Positions 36,501-49,633 of a DNA stretch of 64,000 nt are shown here, piece after piece. Source of the stretch: Monosporascus cannonballus (Eukaryota; Ascomycota; Sordariomycetes; Xylariales); contig QJNS01000752.1 of assembly GCA_004154925.1 (NCBI GenBank), forward strand, positions 620,001-684,000. Reading direction: 5' to 3'. The notes beneath the pieces were generated by a model that saw only the letters and a program-made list of their open reading frames with translations, searched no databases and was not told the DNA's origin. Position 1 is the stretch's first letter; every line of letters starts with the position of its first letter. A program made the position numbers and the translations under genes.

Positions 36501-38079
36501 TAAGGTTACAATAATACCTTTGTTATCGTCAACCGAATGACGAAATTATTTTTTTTTGTTTTATTAAAAACACGTAAATACCGAACAAATAACATATAAT
36601 TTTTAAAACATATTTTCGGTGGATACAAATTATCAATACAAATTATATTAAATAAAGTATTAAAATATGTATTTAAATTTTCAAAAAGTATAATAATATA
36701 AATTAGTTTAAGTCATAAATTATCTAATGTATTTAAGCCTTCAACAGATAAATAAATATAATAGATATATTAAAGTTTAAAAACATATTTATAATATTAC
36801 TTTAATTACGAATAAAATAATTAAGTTAGGAAATTATTAAGTATCAAATTAAGTGATAATATTAATTATTACGAAATTATCAAAATAATATTTATAAACG
36901 TAAATTTTAATTTTATTTTAAAGTTTTGCGAAAAGATAGGTAATACCGATTTAATTAATTTGAAAATAAGTTGTATGTCGAAATAATTACAATAACTATA
37001 ATCAAAAGGATATTTAGCATTAAAATTCGTACGAAATTATATAAATAGATATTATAACTAGAAAAAGTTAAAAGAATAATTTTCAAAAAAGGGGACATAT
37101 TTGTTTAATTATAAAAGAATGGAGAAAATACGACGGAATAAAAAACATAATTTTAAATGTATTGCTTTATATTAGATCGTTGGGAAAATATTAAAAAATA
37201 ATTATTAATTAAAAACTTTATTAGAAGTTTAATATTATTTAATTTTTTATCTTTCTTTATTCGATTTAATAACGGCAATAATTAAAATCCTTAAGGCACA
37301 AAATAATATAAAGATAAAAAAAAATAAGCATATAAGGTTGAAAAAACTTTCAACATATTAAAATAAAATAAATTTACGCAACACTTAATTTGAAAAAATA
37401 ACCGGATTCTCAAAATATTTAAAAACCTGCTAAAGGTTTTATTAACGTTTACCGCCTTTTAAAAATTTTATTAATAACGACAGAATTACCCGAAATAATA
37501 ACATCTTAATTTACAAAATCCGAAAAAAACCTTTAATTTTTAATATTTTAATTAATAATATATACCTTATCCAAAATTTATATTTTAATTACAAACTTAA
37601 ATTCAAAATAAGTAAGGTTATTAAATTTATTTAAAAGTTCAAAGGTTTATTTAACGAATTTGGCACCTTTAGATTAATAATATTAACGTTATCGCCGAAT
37701 ACGAAAAAACCGTACCAAAAATTCGGCTAAGATCTTCTCTGCCATTAATTCCTTTTTTTTAATCGATGAACCTCGACAATATAACGATTAATCATAACTA
37801 TAAAAGTTTTATTTTTATTATAATAACGTTTTTTATGTACGTAATTTTTACAAAATAATACCTTATTTATTATGGAATAATTAAAATACCGGGAAAGACA
37901 AAAAACAGCAAAATATAACAACGAAATTTTTAACCTTAATTAAGTTAATTAAGGAAACTTACTGAACAATTTTACGGGAACGAAATTTAAAAATACAAAA
38001 AGATATAATAAGAAAAAAATTAAAATATTTATTAAAAAATAAAAAATCTTAAGGCAAGATTTTAGAAAAAGGAAAATCG
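33545..38079 (+). pseudogene. RIP-destroyed pol region of the 33-kb nested element
   Basis: YFDD with following IFIFLK lies at 35,245-35,270, and the RNase H motif FNYGIPDEEFMAIIIAF begins near 35,781. Sequence up to about 36,890 resembles 51,950-55,937 of the other plus-strand element. 36,890-38,079 is the 3' tail, ending GAAAATCG before the LTR. There is no functional frame. Confidence 0.82.
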
Positions 38080-38110
38080 TATTACGTCTTAACAGATTAC
38101 GGCTTTCAGT
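38080..38110 (+). repeat. 3' LTR of the 33-kb nested element, first 31 bp
   Basis: It begins TATTACGTCTTAACAG and ends CTTTCAGT, the RIP-mutated form of CCTCCAGC, the site duplicated by TIR copy 3. The LTR resumes at 49,013. Confidence 0.8.
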
Positions 38111-38329
38111 TTACCTTCATTAATTTAGGCCTCCTTAATTCGTTTTCTTAATTTTTTCAAAGTTATTTAAATACCGCTTTATAATATTAAATATTAACTA
38201 ATTAAATCCTAAATCCACGTACCCAGTTAACGACACCTGAATTATAATTACGAAAAAACGGCATTATGTAATATATTTATTTTTTTAAAGAAACGAAAAT
38301 CCGTAATAACTTAATAATAAAATATATAT

Positions 38330-38361
<32 letters not shown>

Positions 38362-41300
38362 CCGTTATTTTTGTTATAGATTTTTATTAATAGTATTCTA
38401 ACCTTAAATAGGATTTATTTGCTATTTTAAATCATAATACGTATAATAATTATAATCCGAATTTGTTACGATATTATCCCATTTTTTAAAATATAATGAA
38501 TCCGAATTTTTCTAGTTTTACCGGGTTACGCCCTTAAAACAAAATATATATACGCATATTTTAAACTTTTAGTATTAATATAAAGAAATTAATATAACGT
38601 TTAAAAATTTTTTTGTAATCAAGGCTTTTACGACGATTTATGCCGAATTATTAATTCGACCGTTTAGATTAATTAATTAATTAATATTTTAAAGAAAAAC
38701 GAATATGTAAAAAGTAAATAATATACAAAAGTTAAAAGATATTTTTAATTCCGGTTAATTAGGACCCCGTTATATATAAATATTATAATATATTATGCGG
38801 AAAATAGGTATTTTTCGCAAAGAAACCTAAGTTTTATTGTGTATTAGAAAATGTATTATTCGAAATTAAAATAATTTATATTACTTTGGATAAAAAACAA
38901 TATTTTATAAAAATGTTAATTTTTAATTAATTTAAATTTTTAAATTAAATAATTATATATTTTAAAAAAAGGAATAATCCTATAATATGAAACGAAAAAT
39001 AAAATAATTTTACAATAATAACGATTTGAATATTTTTATATATTTTTTTATAATTTTAATTTTGATTATTAAGATAATTTCCCAAACTAACGTTTATTAT
39101 GTACCGTTTTTATTGAGTAAGTTCTTATTGTTTTCGGGTTTTTAACGAATAATATCGATATATTAAAAGGGTTAAATATTTGCGAAAAGTATTATAAGTT
39201 AAATAAAAATATAAATTTATTAAAAAAAATTAATGTAATTATACTTATTCCTACATAATTATATAATTTTAATTAAGAAAGATTATGGTATATAACCAGA
39301 TATAAGTAATTAATATTGTATTTTAATACGATAATTTTAATATTTAAAATTTTGTTGATAATATAATATTTCGATATAATACCGTTATACAAATTATTAT
39401 TATTATTATTATCCGTTATTATAATTATATTTTTAAAGGAAAATTAAAGTAATTTATATTTTAATTTATTTATTATTATAAAATATAATAGTTTTATGAA
39501 ATAATATAATAATATTTAATATTACTTAATATTCTTTGTTAATTAATAATTAATATTATTTGGACTTTACTTTTTATTTTTACTAATACGGTTTAAAAAT
39601 ATAACCAAAAAAAGTCCCTGGTTTTTTTAAAATTAAAACATATTCCAAATAATAAATACTGTTTAATTTCGTTAAATATAATTAAAGAAAATAAAGGTAT
39701 TAGTAACGGTACGTACAACGTTTATCGGAAACTTTTCCAAAAAATATATAAATTTAAAGAAAATCAATTTTATCGGTTTTCGGCATGTTTTTATTTTAAT
39801 TATAAAAATTAGGAACTAAATAGTTATCTTTAGAAATTATAGATAAATTAAGTTAAAATAATTGATTTGTATAATGGGAAACGATAATGTTTTTAATTTT
39901 TGTTTTATTTTATATATAAATAAAATTTTTAATTATATTGATATGTATTTATTACCCTTATAATATAACCGGGATATACAAAATATATATAATTTTAAAA
40001 ATATAATATTAATTTTTAAATAAAATACGATAATTGTATTAAAAATTACTTAAATTGTATTTTTTTCAAACTTTTAATTTTTTATATATATAATATTTGT
40101 ATATTTGTATTATTTTTAGCAGAATTACCTATTTAATATATATTACTTAGAATAAAAATATTTCGTATATCTCAGGTTTTCCGGAATACTTTGATTAAAA
40201 ACCTTTTTTAAAAATTTAAATTTGCGAAATTTATAAAATATATATGTTTTTAGTTAATTGTTACCGAATTTAAATTTATTACGTATAACGTAATTTTTAA
40301 ATATTTTAATTATACGGGATAAATAATGGAAATATTATAAGGTTTTAATTAAAATACGTTAATAAATAACGATTTTTTGTATAAAATATTTTATTATTTT
40401 TTATTAAGTATGTGTTACTAGGTAATATAAATGATTTAACGGATAAGTCGTAAATGCTTTATTTTTTAATTTGGAAATATAATTTATTTATATTTTTTTC
40501 AAATAACGAAATTTTAATTAAAACGTACCGAATAAGGTTTTTTATCGGATAATTACACGATCGGGAATATTTTTAATACGGCCGATATTTTATAAAGTAA
40601 TAATTCTTTTAATTTTATTAACAATAATAATTAACTGTTAATTAATATCGTTTTTATAAATAAAGTATTTCGAAATTATTATTATTTTTTTTAAAAAAGC
40701 TGAAATTTATTTATAATTTTTATATATTATATAATATATTAACCAGAATTATATTAAACGGTTAATATTAATATTAATAGTATTTTAAGGCCGTTTAATT
40801 TAATTATAGTAAAGAATTAATTTGTTGTAATTAAATTCAATATTTTATAATATTACATATTATATTTATTAATTTAATTTCAATATTAAATTGAATTTTA
40901 ATACAAGTTTGAAAAAATATAAACAATATTTAATTAAAAAAGCAAATATTATAATTTGTAATTTACTAATAACTTCGGCCGGTCGAAAAATGCTGTATAT
41001 AATATTAATAACATTTTTTCTCCAATTTATTTTTAATTAAATATTATATATGTTTGTATTTCGAATTTTATATTAATTATGTTTTTAGCGAAATAAGTAT
41101 TACGTTATTAGAGACTTTTATAACTAAATCTTTAAATATATTAAAAATATATATTTTGAATTAAAAAAATAATTAAAATTCCGAAAGTAATTTGGCCGTA
41201 AATCTTAAAATTATAGAAATTAAATTTATTAATTTTAATAATATCGTATTAATTATTAACAACGTACGTAATTTTAATTAGTTAAATATGGCAAAAAATA

Positions 41301-44300
41301 AAAATTAATTTATAAAATAAATTTAATATAATTAGCCGAAAAGCTTTTAACATTAAATTTATTCAAAATAATTTAATTTCGAATAAATTTAATTTCTTAT
41401 ATAGGGAAAAGAGTTATAATTTTATCATATAAATTATCGATAATTTAATTAATAATTTGAATTAAAATAATACGTTATCGTTTTCGTCGTTATCGGATAA
41501 GCAAAAGAATACTTTATTAAACGAAAATATATTATTAGTATAATAATTTTTTATTTATTATTTTATAATTTTTAATATATAATAAAATATTTAAATTTTA
41601 ATTTTAATATTAATATAATTTTATTATTTACGTAATTTGAATTAATTCATATCAGAATTATTTTTTATATTATGACGATTATTTAGTTATTATATTAACG
41701 GAATTTATTTATTTCCGGTAATAAAATTACGGATAAGATAATAATATTTTACGATACGATATTTAATATAATCCTTAATAAAATTAAGATAAATAAATAC
41801 ATTTATAATTATGTAATTTTAATTCATTATATTTTAATTAAATATTTTATTTTTCGTAAGATTATATAAAATTAATATATTATTTATAACTAAATATAAT
41901 ATATAATTTTGAGTTAATTTGTATATTTTATTTAAAATTAATTTATGAATTAATAATTTCAAATATTTTTTAAAATATTTCTTTTTTATTTTGCTTTTTT
42001 ACCTGCATTAATATAATATATATATTAATAATTCTTTTTACGTTTTAGGCTTTTAAAAATTTATCTATTTTAATTCTAATATTTATGTTTAAATTTTTTA
42101 GCAATTTTTATTTGCATTATATAATTATATTAAATATTTAAAAGTTACATATAAATATTTTTCGTTATATTTTTATATATAATTTATATATTTATTACTT
42201 ATATAATTCCGCAAATAATAATAATTATAAAATATTTATATTATATATATTATTTAATTTAATAATTCCGTTCATAAAATTATAAACTTTTTATATTATT
42301 TATATAATACTTAATTTATATAATATTTAAATAAAATTTCGAAAATCGTAATTAAACGAAATTTATATTTAATTTAATAGTTTAATAATTTATAAGGCCG
42401 GCATACTCCGTTATAATGTAAATTTTAATTTAATAATTATGATTGCAAAAAATAGTTTATATTATATTATTAATATTTAATATTTATATATATATTATTT
42501 TTTTTCGCAACAAAAAATATTTTGCGTAATATAATTCTTTCTTAATATTATCGAATTTATAAATTTTTAATAATTGTACAACCTTTTGTATTAATTTATA
42601 TTTAAATTAATATTAAAACTTAAAATCTTTATTTTTTAATTTTCCGCTAAATTAATAAAATAATATAATATATAGTTAATATTTAAAATCGGTTACCTAT
42701 AATACTTTTTTAAAAAAAATAACTTATATATAAAAATAATCGAATATTATTTAATTAACATAAAAATATTTTATTCGGTATTACGTTATTAGTTTTACCT
42801 TATCGTAAGATATTTTAATATGAATTTTCGTTAATTTTTAATTAAGAAATTTAATAATTATTTTTAAAGTTACTTTTTAAAAATATTTTATTTTTGTTTT
42901 AATATCTATTCCGGTTATTTTCTAATCCAAAATCTTATTATTCGTTTTTAAAGCAAGGTTTTGGAAATAAATTATTTTTCGGAAATATGATTAATAAATT
43001 CAATTCTTTTTATTGGGCTAATAAAGCTTTTTAAGTTTATTTGAAATATATTATCAAAAAATATAACGGTTATTACTTTTATAATATTAGCAAAGAATTA
43101 ATTTATCTCTTAAAATATCGTAAAATATATAAAAATATATATTATAATATAAATTCCGGGTATTAAATAAAAACTTAAATTGATAATTATTATGTTATAA
43201 ATAACAGAATTTTATATATTAAAATATAATAAATATTTTGAATTATAAAATATTACAATTAAATAAATAATATAAAATCTATATTAAATAATTATAATTA
43301 TTATATTTTATATATATTTAATTAAAATAGTTTTTTAAATTATACTAAAAATTTAAAATAATATATAAATTGTGTATATTTTATATATAATGAAAAGAAG
43401 TTCTTTTTATATATTATAATTTTATTAAAAAGATAACGTTTAGTTTTTTTATTTATCTTTAATAATTTATATAATTTTCATAATTCCTATATTTATAATA
43501 ATATAATTTTAAAATATTTTAATATTTAAGATTTATTTATATATATTTTCAAAAGATTTTCATACTTTATTAAAAGCCCGTAACTTTATTTACATATTAT
43601 AAATTTTTATATATTTTTTATTTATATTAATAAAATATTCGGTAATTACTTAATACATAAACCTTACATTATTTGCCATATTTTAACCTTTTTATTTATA
43701 TTTTTAATTTTAATTAAATAAAATTTATATCGGAAAATCAATATTAATATTTAATTTCTTAATTTAAATTATGTATTTATATATATTTAATATTATATAA
43801 TTATTATATTAATATTATTACCGTTCAATAAAATATGATATGATTATTTTATGCTGAAACTATATAATATTTTAATAAAAAATTAAAATATATATAAAAA
43901 TTATAACCGCATTAAGTTAGTTTTCAATATAAAATATATTAATTACCGCATTACTTTCCGAATTTTATGTTGTATTATATATACTATTTTTTAAACGTTG
44001 GCCTAAGTTAGGAAATACATTTTTGAACCAAAAATATATTTAATAAATGTTTAATAATATAAGGTATTGATTAAATAAATATTATTAATTTATATTTTGA
44101 AAATCTATAATATTTATTAGTATATACATAATAATTTATATTTTATTAATTTTAATTTCGCAATGAAACTTAAAAAACATATTCCGGAATTTTATTTATA
44201 TATATATACTTTATAAAAGTAACAAAAAATATATTAATATATTTTATTCATTTTTGATTTCTTTTTTTATTAAATTATAAAAACAGTATTAAATAATATA

Positions 44301-47300
44301 TAATGTTATTTATATTTTTGTAAGAGAATATAATAATAAAATTATTATTACGGATAATACGGATTATTAAATAATAAATTTTTAAAACCGTAAAATAAAT
44401 GTTTTTTATATTATAAATTTAATTGGAACATATTTTTAAAAGGCCGTATAATTAAAGCCGTTAATCGTTTTCGGCAATTTTATAATTTATAAAATTTTAC
44501 ATTATATAAATAATACTAACAATATAACAATCTTATATTCGCGATTAACAAATTAAAATTACAATATATCTGAGAATATATAATATATAAACATTATTAT
44601 TATAATATTAAATGAAAAAAAAATTCACAATTATACCTAATTAACTTTTAAATAAATATCCTTATATAAAAATTAAACTTTTAAGTATTACAGCATATTC
44701 GACATTAACATTAAGGATTTCGGCGGTTATTAGGAATATCCGATTATTATTATACTTATACAAAGTTTTAATATCCAGGAATTCCTAAAGTCAATCGGAA
44801 AAAATAAAGCAATCCTTAAAACCAACTAAGGACTTAATTATGCCAACCAAAAGAAAACGCAGTAAAAAAAAAGCTAAATCTGGCCGTTAACCTTTATTAA
44901 AGGAACCGAAAAACTTAATTCGAAAAAGAAATAATTATTATATTGTTTAATAAAATAATAATAAAATATATAAACGGTTTCGAAAAATATTAATTAAAAC
45001 CGTATGTTAATAAATATTAATATTAATGGAAAACAAATAAAGTTATAAAATATAATTAATAAAAATATATTATAAACCCAGTAATTTAAACGTTTCAAAC
45101 TAATATTTAAAAAAATAAACCTTAAAATTATTATATTAACAATAAAAAATAACTTTTTTAATATTGGTAAAATATTATTTATATTATTTGTTTTTCGATA
45201 TAATAAATCTTTTACCTGAGTTATTCGACCCAAATTATGGTACTTTAATCGTTAAAGAAATAAGGACTTTACAAATATTAATACAATAAATTCCGAAAAA
45301 TCAATAAAAATTAAAAGATATAAATTAAAAACATAATTTGCTGATAATTACAATATATTATAATTCCAATTATATTATATAAAATCTTGTTAAAACTTCG
45401 AATTAAAAACATTTATTACATATTTATTACGGCATATAATTAATCCGGATCAAAACGTATTAATATCATATATAAAATTTAATAAATTAAAAATTAATAA
45501 AAATAATAAATTTAATTAATAAATAATATTTTAATAGTTTTAATTAATATTATATAACCACATATAATTATTACGTTTTATAACCGTAACGCCACGCCAA
45601 AATTAAATCCGTTTTTTGTTATCGTTTTTAATTAAAATCGACATAATTTCGCTATTTACTTTTTAATTTAATATTACGTTTTTTAAATTTGTTATTAATA
45701 TTATTACTTAATAAATACCGTTAATTTTTAATACATAATATTTTAATTTCGATAAGAATTATTATTTTAATTTCTTTTTCCGATATATTATTTATAACGT
45801 TAAATTACGTATTATTAGGTTTTGGCGATACCGGTAATTCCGGTAACGATATAAAAATAAATAAATTATATAATTATAAATATAATAAGAAAGTGGAGAT
45901 TAAAAAATTAAAAATATTTAAAAACGATAAAATTTATGTTAATGTTAAACATAATAGCACTAAAGTAAGTTCTTAATCAGAAATACTTAATATGCTATTA
46001 ATTATATATATAAATATAAACGTTTTGTAATCGAAATTATAATTTTAAGTCGTAAAAATATATATATTATATAATATTTTAATTTTTAAATAATTAGCAT
46101 TACCGTTAAAATATTGATTATTAATTTACACCTAATAACCGTATATATTATGTTTTAATTATAATAAAGTATAATTTAAAGCAGGTTTATAATTTTGTTC
46201 AATTTCTATCGAATTTGTAACATAATAATAATCTGTATTATATATAAATCTGTTTACGGCATTAAAATATAACGCCATTATTACTAATTAAGCAAGTTCC
46301 ATTATTTACCGAAAATTACTGATATTTTTTATAAAAATAAAAATAAAGTGTTTGCGTATATTATATATAACGTTGAAAGTAAACGGTTTTTTAAAATATC
46401 TTAATATTATTATTATTTCAAACCAAAAACCGCTTTAATTATTTTAATTATATTTTAAATAAAATATAAAGCTTTAACTTTATTTAATTTATCCGGCAAT
46501 ATATTATTTAAGCACCACTTAAATATAATAAAAAGAAATATTTATTTTATCTTTTTATCGGTAAATAGTAATAATTCTATAAAAAGTAATTTATTTATTT
46601 AATATTTATATTAAAACTTTAATATTCCTTAAATAATAACATTTGCCAAATTAGCTTTTAATTATTTTTATATAAAGATTTTTGTATTTAAACATCCGTT
46701 ATAAAAAAAATTAAACTTATATATGTTATAATAAAATCCAGCCGGCATTAAATTGTTACGGTTTTATTCAATATACTAATGTTATCTTTTTAAATATGTT
46801 AAAAATATTTTATATATATTTTTATTATTAAATAACGCGTATTATTAGGGTTTTATTTTTATCCGATATTATAAATTAAAATTACTTAGTTTCGGAAATT
46901 TATAAATAATATTTTGGCCAGCCCAAAGTTAAAATTTAAATTGGATAATTATTTCATCCTTACTAAAAATATTTGCAATAAATTATATATTATTTTTATT
47001 ATTATCCAAATCCGTTATATTGCTTTTTATTGCGATCCTGATGTTTTTATAAGTAAAACGGTTTTTGGTATACCGCGTTTAATTTATTATCGGTATTTTA
47101 ACATTTTTTAAAATAAATAACTTAATATTAATTTTATTAAACTTTTAATAAAATATATATAATATAATTTATTTATAATTAATTAAATTTAATTACTTAT
47201 AATTACGAACCTTTCGACCGTATTATTATTATAAATTTTTCATTAAAAAGATTTATTATATATCTTATGATATTTTTCGATCAATATCCGAAATATTTGT

Positions 47301-49004
47301 ATTTAGTTTAAAAATAATAATAAATATAACGATATAAATAAAATTATCAAATTGCTTTAAATTATAATATATAGAAATTTAATTTTTTTAAAATATTCCG
47401 AGATTATAAAATTTTACAATTCTTTTTATAATTTATAATAAATATCTCCGGATTACCATAATTCTAATTAAGTAATTACAGAAATTTATAAATTTCGCTT
47501 TATTATTAATATAAATAATAATTTTATTAACAAAATGAAAATTATGATGTTAAATAAAAAAATTATTATTTAATAATCCGGATATATTAACTTTTAAAAC
47601 ATTTAAATATTTTAAATTTAAAAGTTAATTTTTAAATATAACGAAAATAATAGTATCTATTTTCGGACGATTAAGATGAAAATGCCGGATTTCCGTTTTA
47701 TAACTATATTTAATTAGCTTACCAATTTAACGAAAACCGCTATATTTCGCAATTTTATTGATATAATATTATTAATAATTATTATATTTGTAAATTAATA
47801 AATATAAATAAAGAAAATAAAACGTAAATTACGGATATTAATATATATAGGCAAAAAGCTTTTTATTCTAATAATAAATATATTTTATTAAAAATAATTA
47901 AATTATATTATTATTTGAAAATAAAGTTTAAGATAATAATTTGCAATTAATTATTTAATATTTGTTTATATTATAAACATCATAATCATATTATGCGGTA
48001 TTTATATAATTAAATATTTTTAAATTATTATTTTTTATAATTACGGGTAATAAAATAAAAATAAAATTTATTATTATTAATATAAAGATTCGTTATTTCT
48101 TTATTTATTTAATTAATAATACGAATTAAATAATAATTAAACCGGTTGTTTAACCAAAAAACTTAAATAATTAAGGTTTTTTAAAAATTTATTTTAATAA
48201 TAAAAAAATATAAAATTTTTCGAAAGCCAGAATATATATTATATTAATTTAATTTTTAAGTAAAATACAGCTTTATTTATTAAATATAGTATTTATATAA
48301 CGCAAATAAATTAATACCGTAAAATAGTTATAAACTTATTAACCATATTTATAATATTAATATATAAGTTAATTACATTTATATTAAATAAAAATAAAAA
48401 TTTTATTTTAAAATTTTAAATATTTAAAAGCTTAAAATATTTATTTTATATTTTTAAATATATTTTTTTATATTTAATTAACCAGAAAAAGAATTTTAGG
48501 ATTTATTATACATAAATTTAAAACTTATATATTCTTATTTTGGCTTATAAGTTTATATTATTATTATATTAATTTAAAGGAAATAAAAAATTATAATATA
48601 TATTAATTAAAACTTTCAGTTATATGTTTATTATAATAATATTTATTTCGCATTAATTAAAATTATTATGAAATTAAAAATTCAAGATTTTAATTTTGCA
48701 TTAAATTATATAAATTAAAATTTTAAAAATTTTATAAATAATATATATTATTCAGATTAATATTAATAATTTTTAGAAATATATATAAAAATGTATTAAA
48801 TTTAACGAAAAAATCATAATTTGCCATTAGGCCTTATTTTGGAGGTTTTGTTATTTTTATAGGTATTATTCTTAAAGGAGTTTAGCTGATACATTAAGCC
48901 CCTAACAGATATTTCTTGATTAAAAGCGATAGTTGTGGCTACGGCTGCTACGCCGCAGGCGCAGCCACAACCTCCAAAATGGGGTCCTGATCAAGATGAG
49001 GTAA
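38111..49004. mobile_element. TIR element copy 3 (10.9 kb, with a nested insert)
   Basis: The left end is TTACCTTCATTAATTTAGG. The right end is CCTGATCAAGATGAGGTAA, the exact inverted form being TTACCTCATCTTGATCAGG. The duplication is CTTTCAGT (38,103-38,110) and CCTCCAGC (49,005-49,012), differing only by C-to-T. It is about 2.1 kb longer than copy 2 because of extra sequence at about 43,500-45,590. The last 110 bp keep high G+C including the hairpin. The open frame 46,914-47,111 lies in a region conserved in copy 2 (about 23,060) but has no recognised family. Confidence 0.85.
43500..45590 (+). mobile_element. 2-kb insert in TIR copy 3, possibly Fot1/pogo-like
   Basis: Copies 2 and 3 align up to about 21,640/43,500 and again from about 21,745/45,595, so about 2 kb is extra in copy 3. 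That is the usual size of fungal Fot1-type elements. Around 44,838-44,890 a plus-strand frame reads MPTKRKRSKKKAKSGR, a basic run resembling the SKRRRAKK-type segment near the C-terminus of Fot1/pogo transposases, followed by a stop that RIP could have made. Ends, inverted repeats and a TA duplication were not located. The minus-strand frame at 44,994-45,233 is probably chance. Confidence 0.4.
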
Positions 49005-49012
49005 CCTCCAGC

Positions 49013-49353
49013 AACGGTTCTTGGCAAAGACAAGCCAATAAAAAAACAATAAGTTACGTAATGGATTACCAAGTCACTGGTAATGAGCCAGTAAGCCGGA
49101 TTACCAATTCACTGGTAATAAGCCAGTAAACCAATATAAGATATATACATACAATATCTTCATAACCTAAATAAATAAGTTTAAAATAAATTATTCATTA
49201 ATATTAATCGTTTATAATATCTTTTTGATATTGTTAATATTAAAAAAATATAATACGTTATTATATTTATTGCTCAGAATTCCACGATACTGCTGTTAAC
49301 ATAAACCCGTACGACTAAGGTTTAATAGTTGGTTAAACCACCTAGCCGTCACA
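49013..49353 (+). repeat. 3' LTR of the 33-kb nested element, main part
   Basis: The LTR continues from AACGGTTCTTGG through two 35-bp repeat units (about 49,063-49,130) to CCACCTAGCCGTCACA. With 38,080-38,110 it totals about 372 bp. Mutation is light. The 65-codon frame at 48,935-49,129 merely runs across the TIR end and this repeat tract. Confidence 0.88.
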
Positions 49354-49358
49354 TTACG

Positions 49359-49391
49359 GCCTGGTCCACCGTAGCAGCTCTAGTGTATATG
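49359..49391. repeat. Remainder of a second 124-bp mini-element copy
   Basis: GCCTGGTCCACCGTAGCAGC continues TGTTACG at 16,257-16,263. Joined, they match the inverted end of the mini-element at 346-469 with few changes. The 33-kb element therefore landed 7 bp inside this mini-element. The copy is cut at 49,392 by an LTR. Confidence 0.6.
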
Positions 49392-49633
49392 TGTGACGGC
49401 TAAGGGTTTAACCAACTATTATACCTAAGTTGTACTGGTTTATATTAGCAGGAATGTTGTAACGGCTAAGGGTTGAACTAAGTATTAAACCAAAGTGGTA
49501 CGAGTTTATGCTATAATCTGGCAAGCCATGGCCTTTAGAAACTGTGGTAACAGGATTAACCAAAAAGAACATATGGGTTAAGTTACGTAATAAATTATTA
49601 ACTTTCTGGTAATAAATTAATAAACCGGATTAC
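49392..49633. repeat. LTR fragments, both orientations
   Basis: Two minus-orientation LTR starts follow each other (TGTGACGGCTAAGGG at 49,392 and TGTAACGGCTAAGGG at about 49,458). They are followed from about 49,530 by a plus-orientation LTR piece ending AACCGGATTAC. None is complete. They mark several rounds of insertion at one place. Confidence 0.65.

Larger units (their letters stand above)
16264..49353 (+). mobile_element. Ty3/gypsy element expanded to 33 kb by nested insertions
   Basis: The left LTR starts TGTTACAACCTAACGGG at 16,264 and the right LTR ends CCTAGCCGTCACA at 49,353. A perfect TTACG duplication flanks them (16,259-16,263 and 49,354-49,358). Subtracting the TIR copies at 16,395-25,166 and 38,111-49,004, the minus-strand element at 26,861-33,539, and their duplications leaves about 6.72 kb, the size of the family. 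Body segments: 25,397-26,860 (gag side) and 33,545-38,079 (pol side). Motifs on the plus strand are KPELFD at 25,750-25,767, YFDD at 35,245-35,256, and RNase H FNYGIPDEEFMAIIIAF from about 35,781. It is inactive. Confidence 0.9.

Noticed and set aside
48935..49129. 64-codon frame with QAQPQPPKWG as a small gene
   Set aside because: It runs across the inverted end of TIR copy 3 into the LTR repeat tract, so it is made of two unrelated mobile-element ends.
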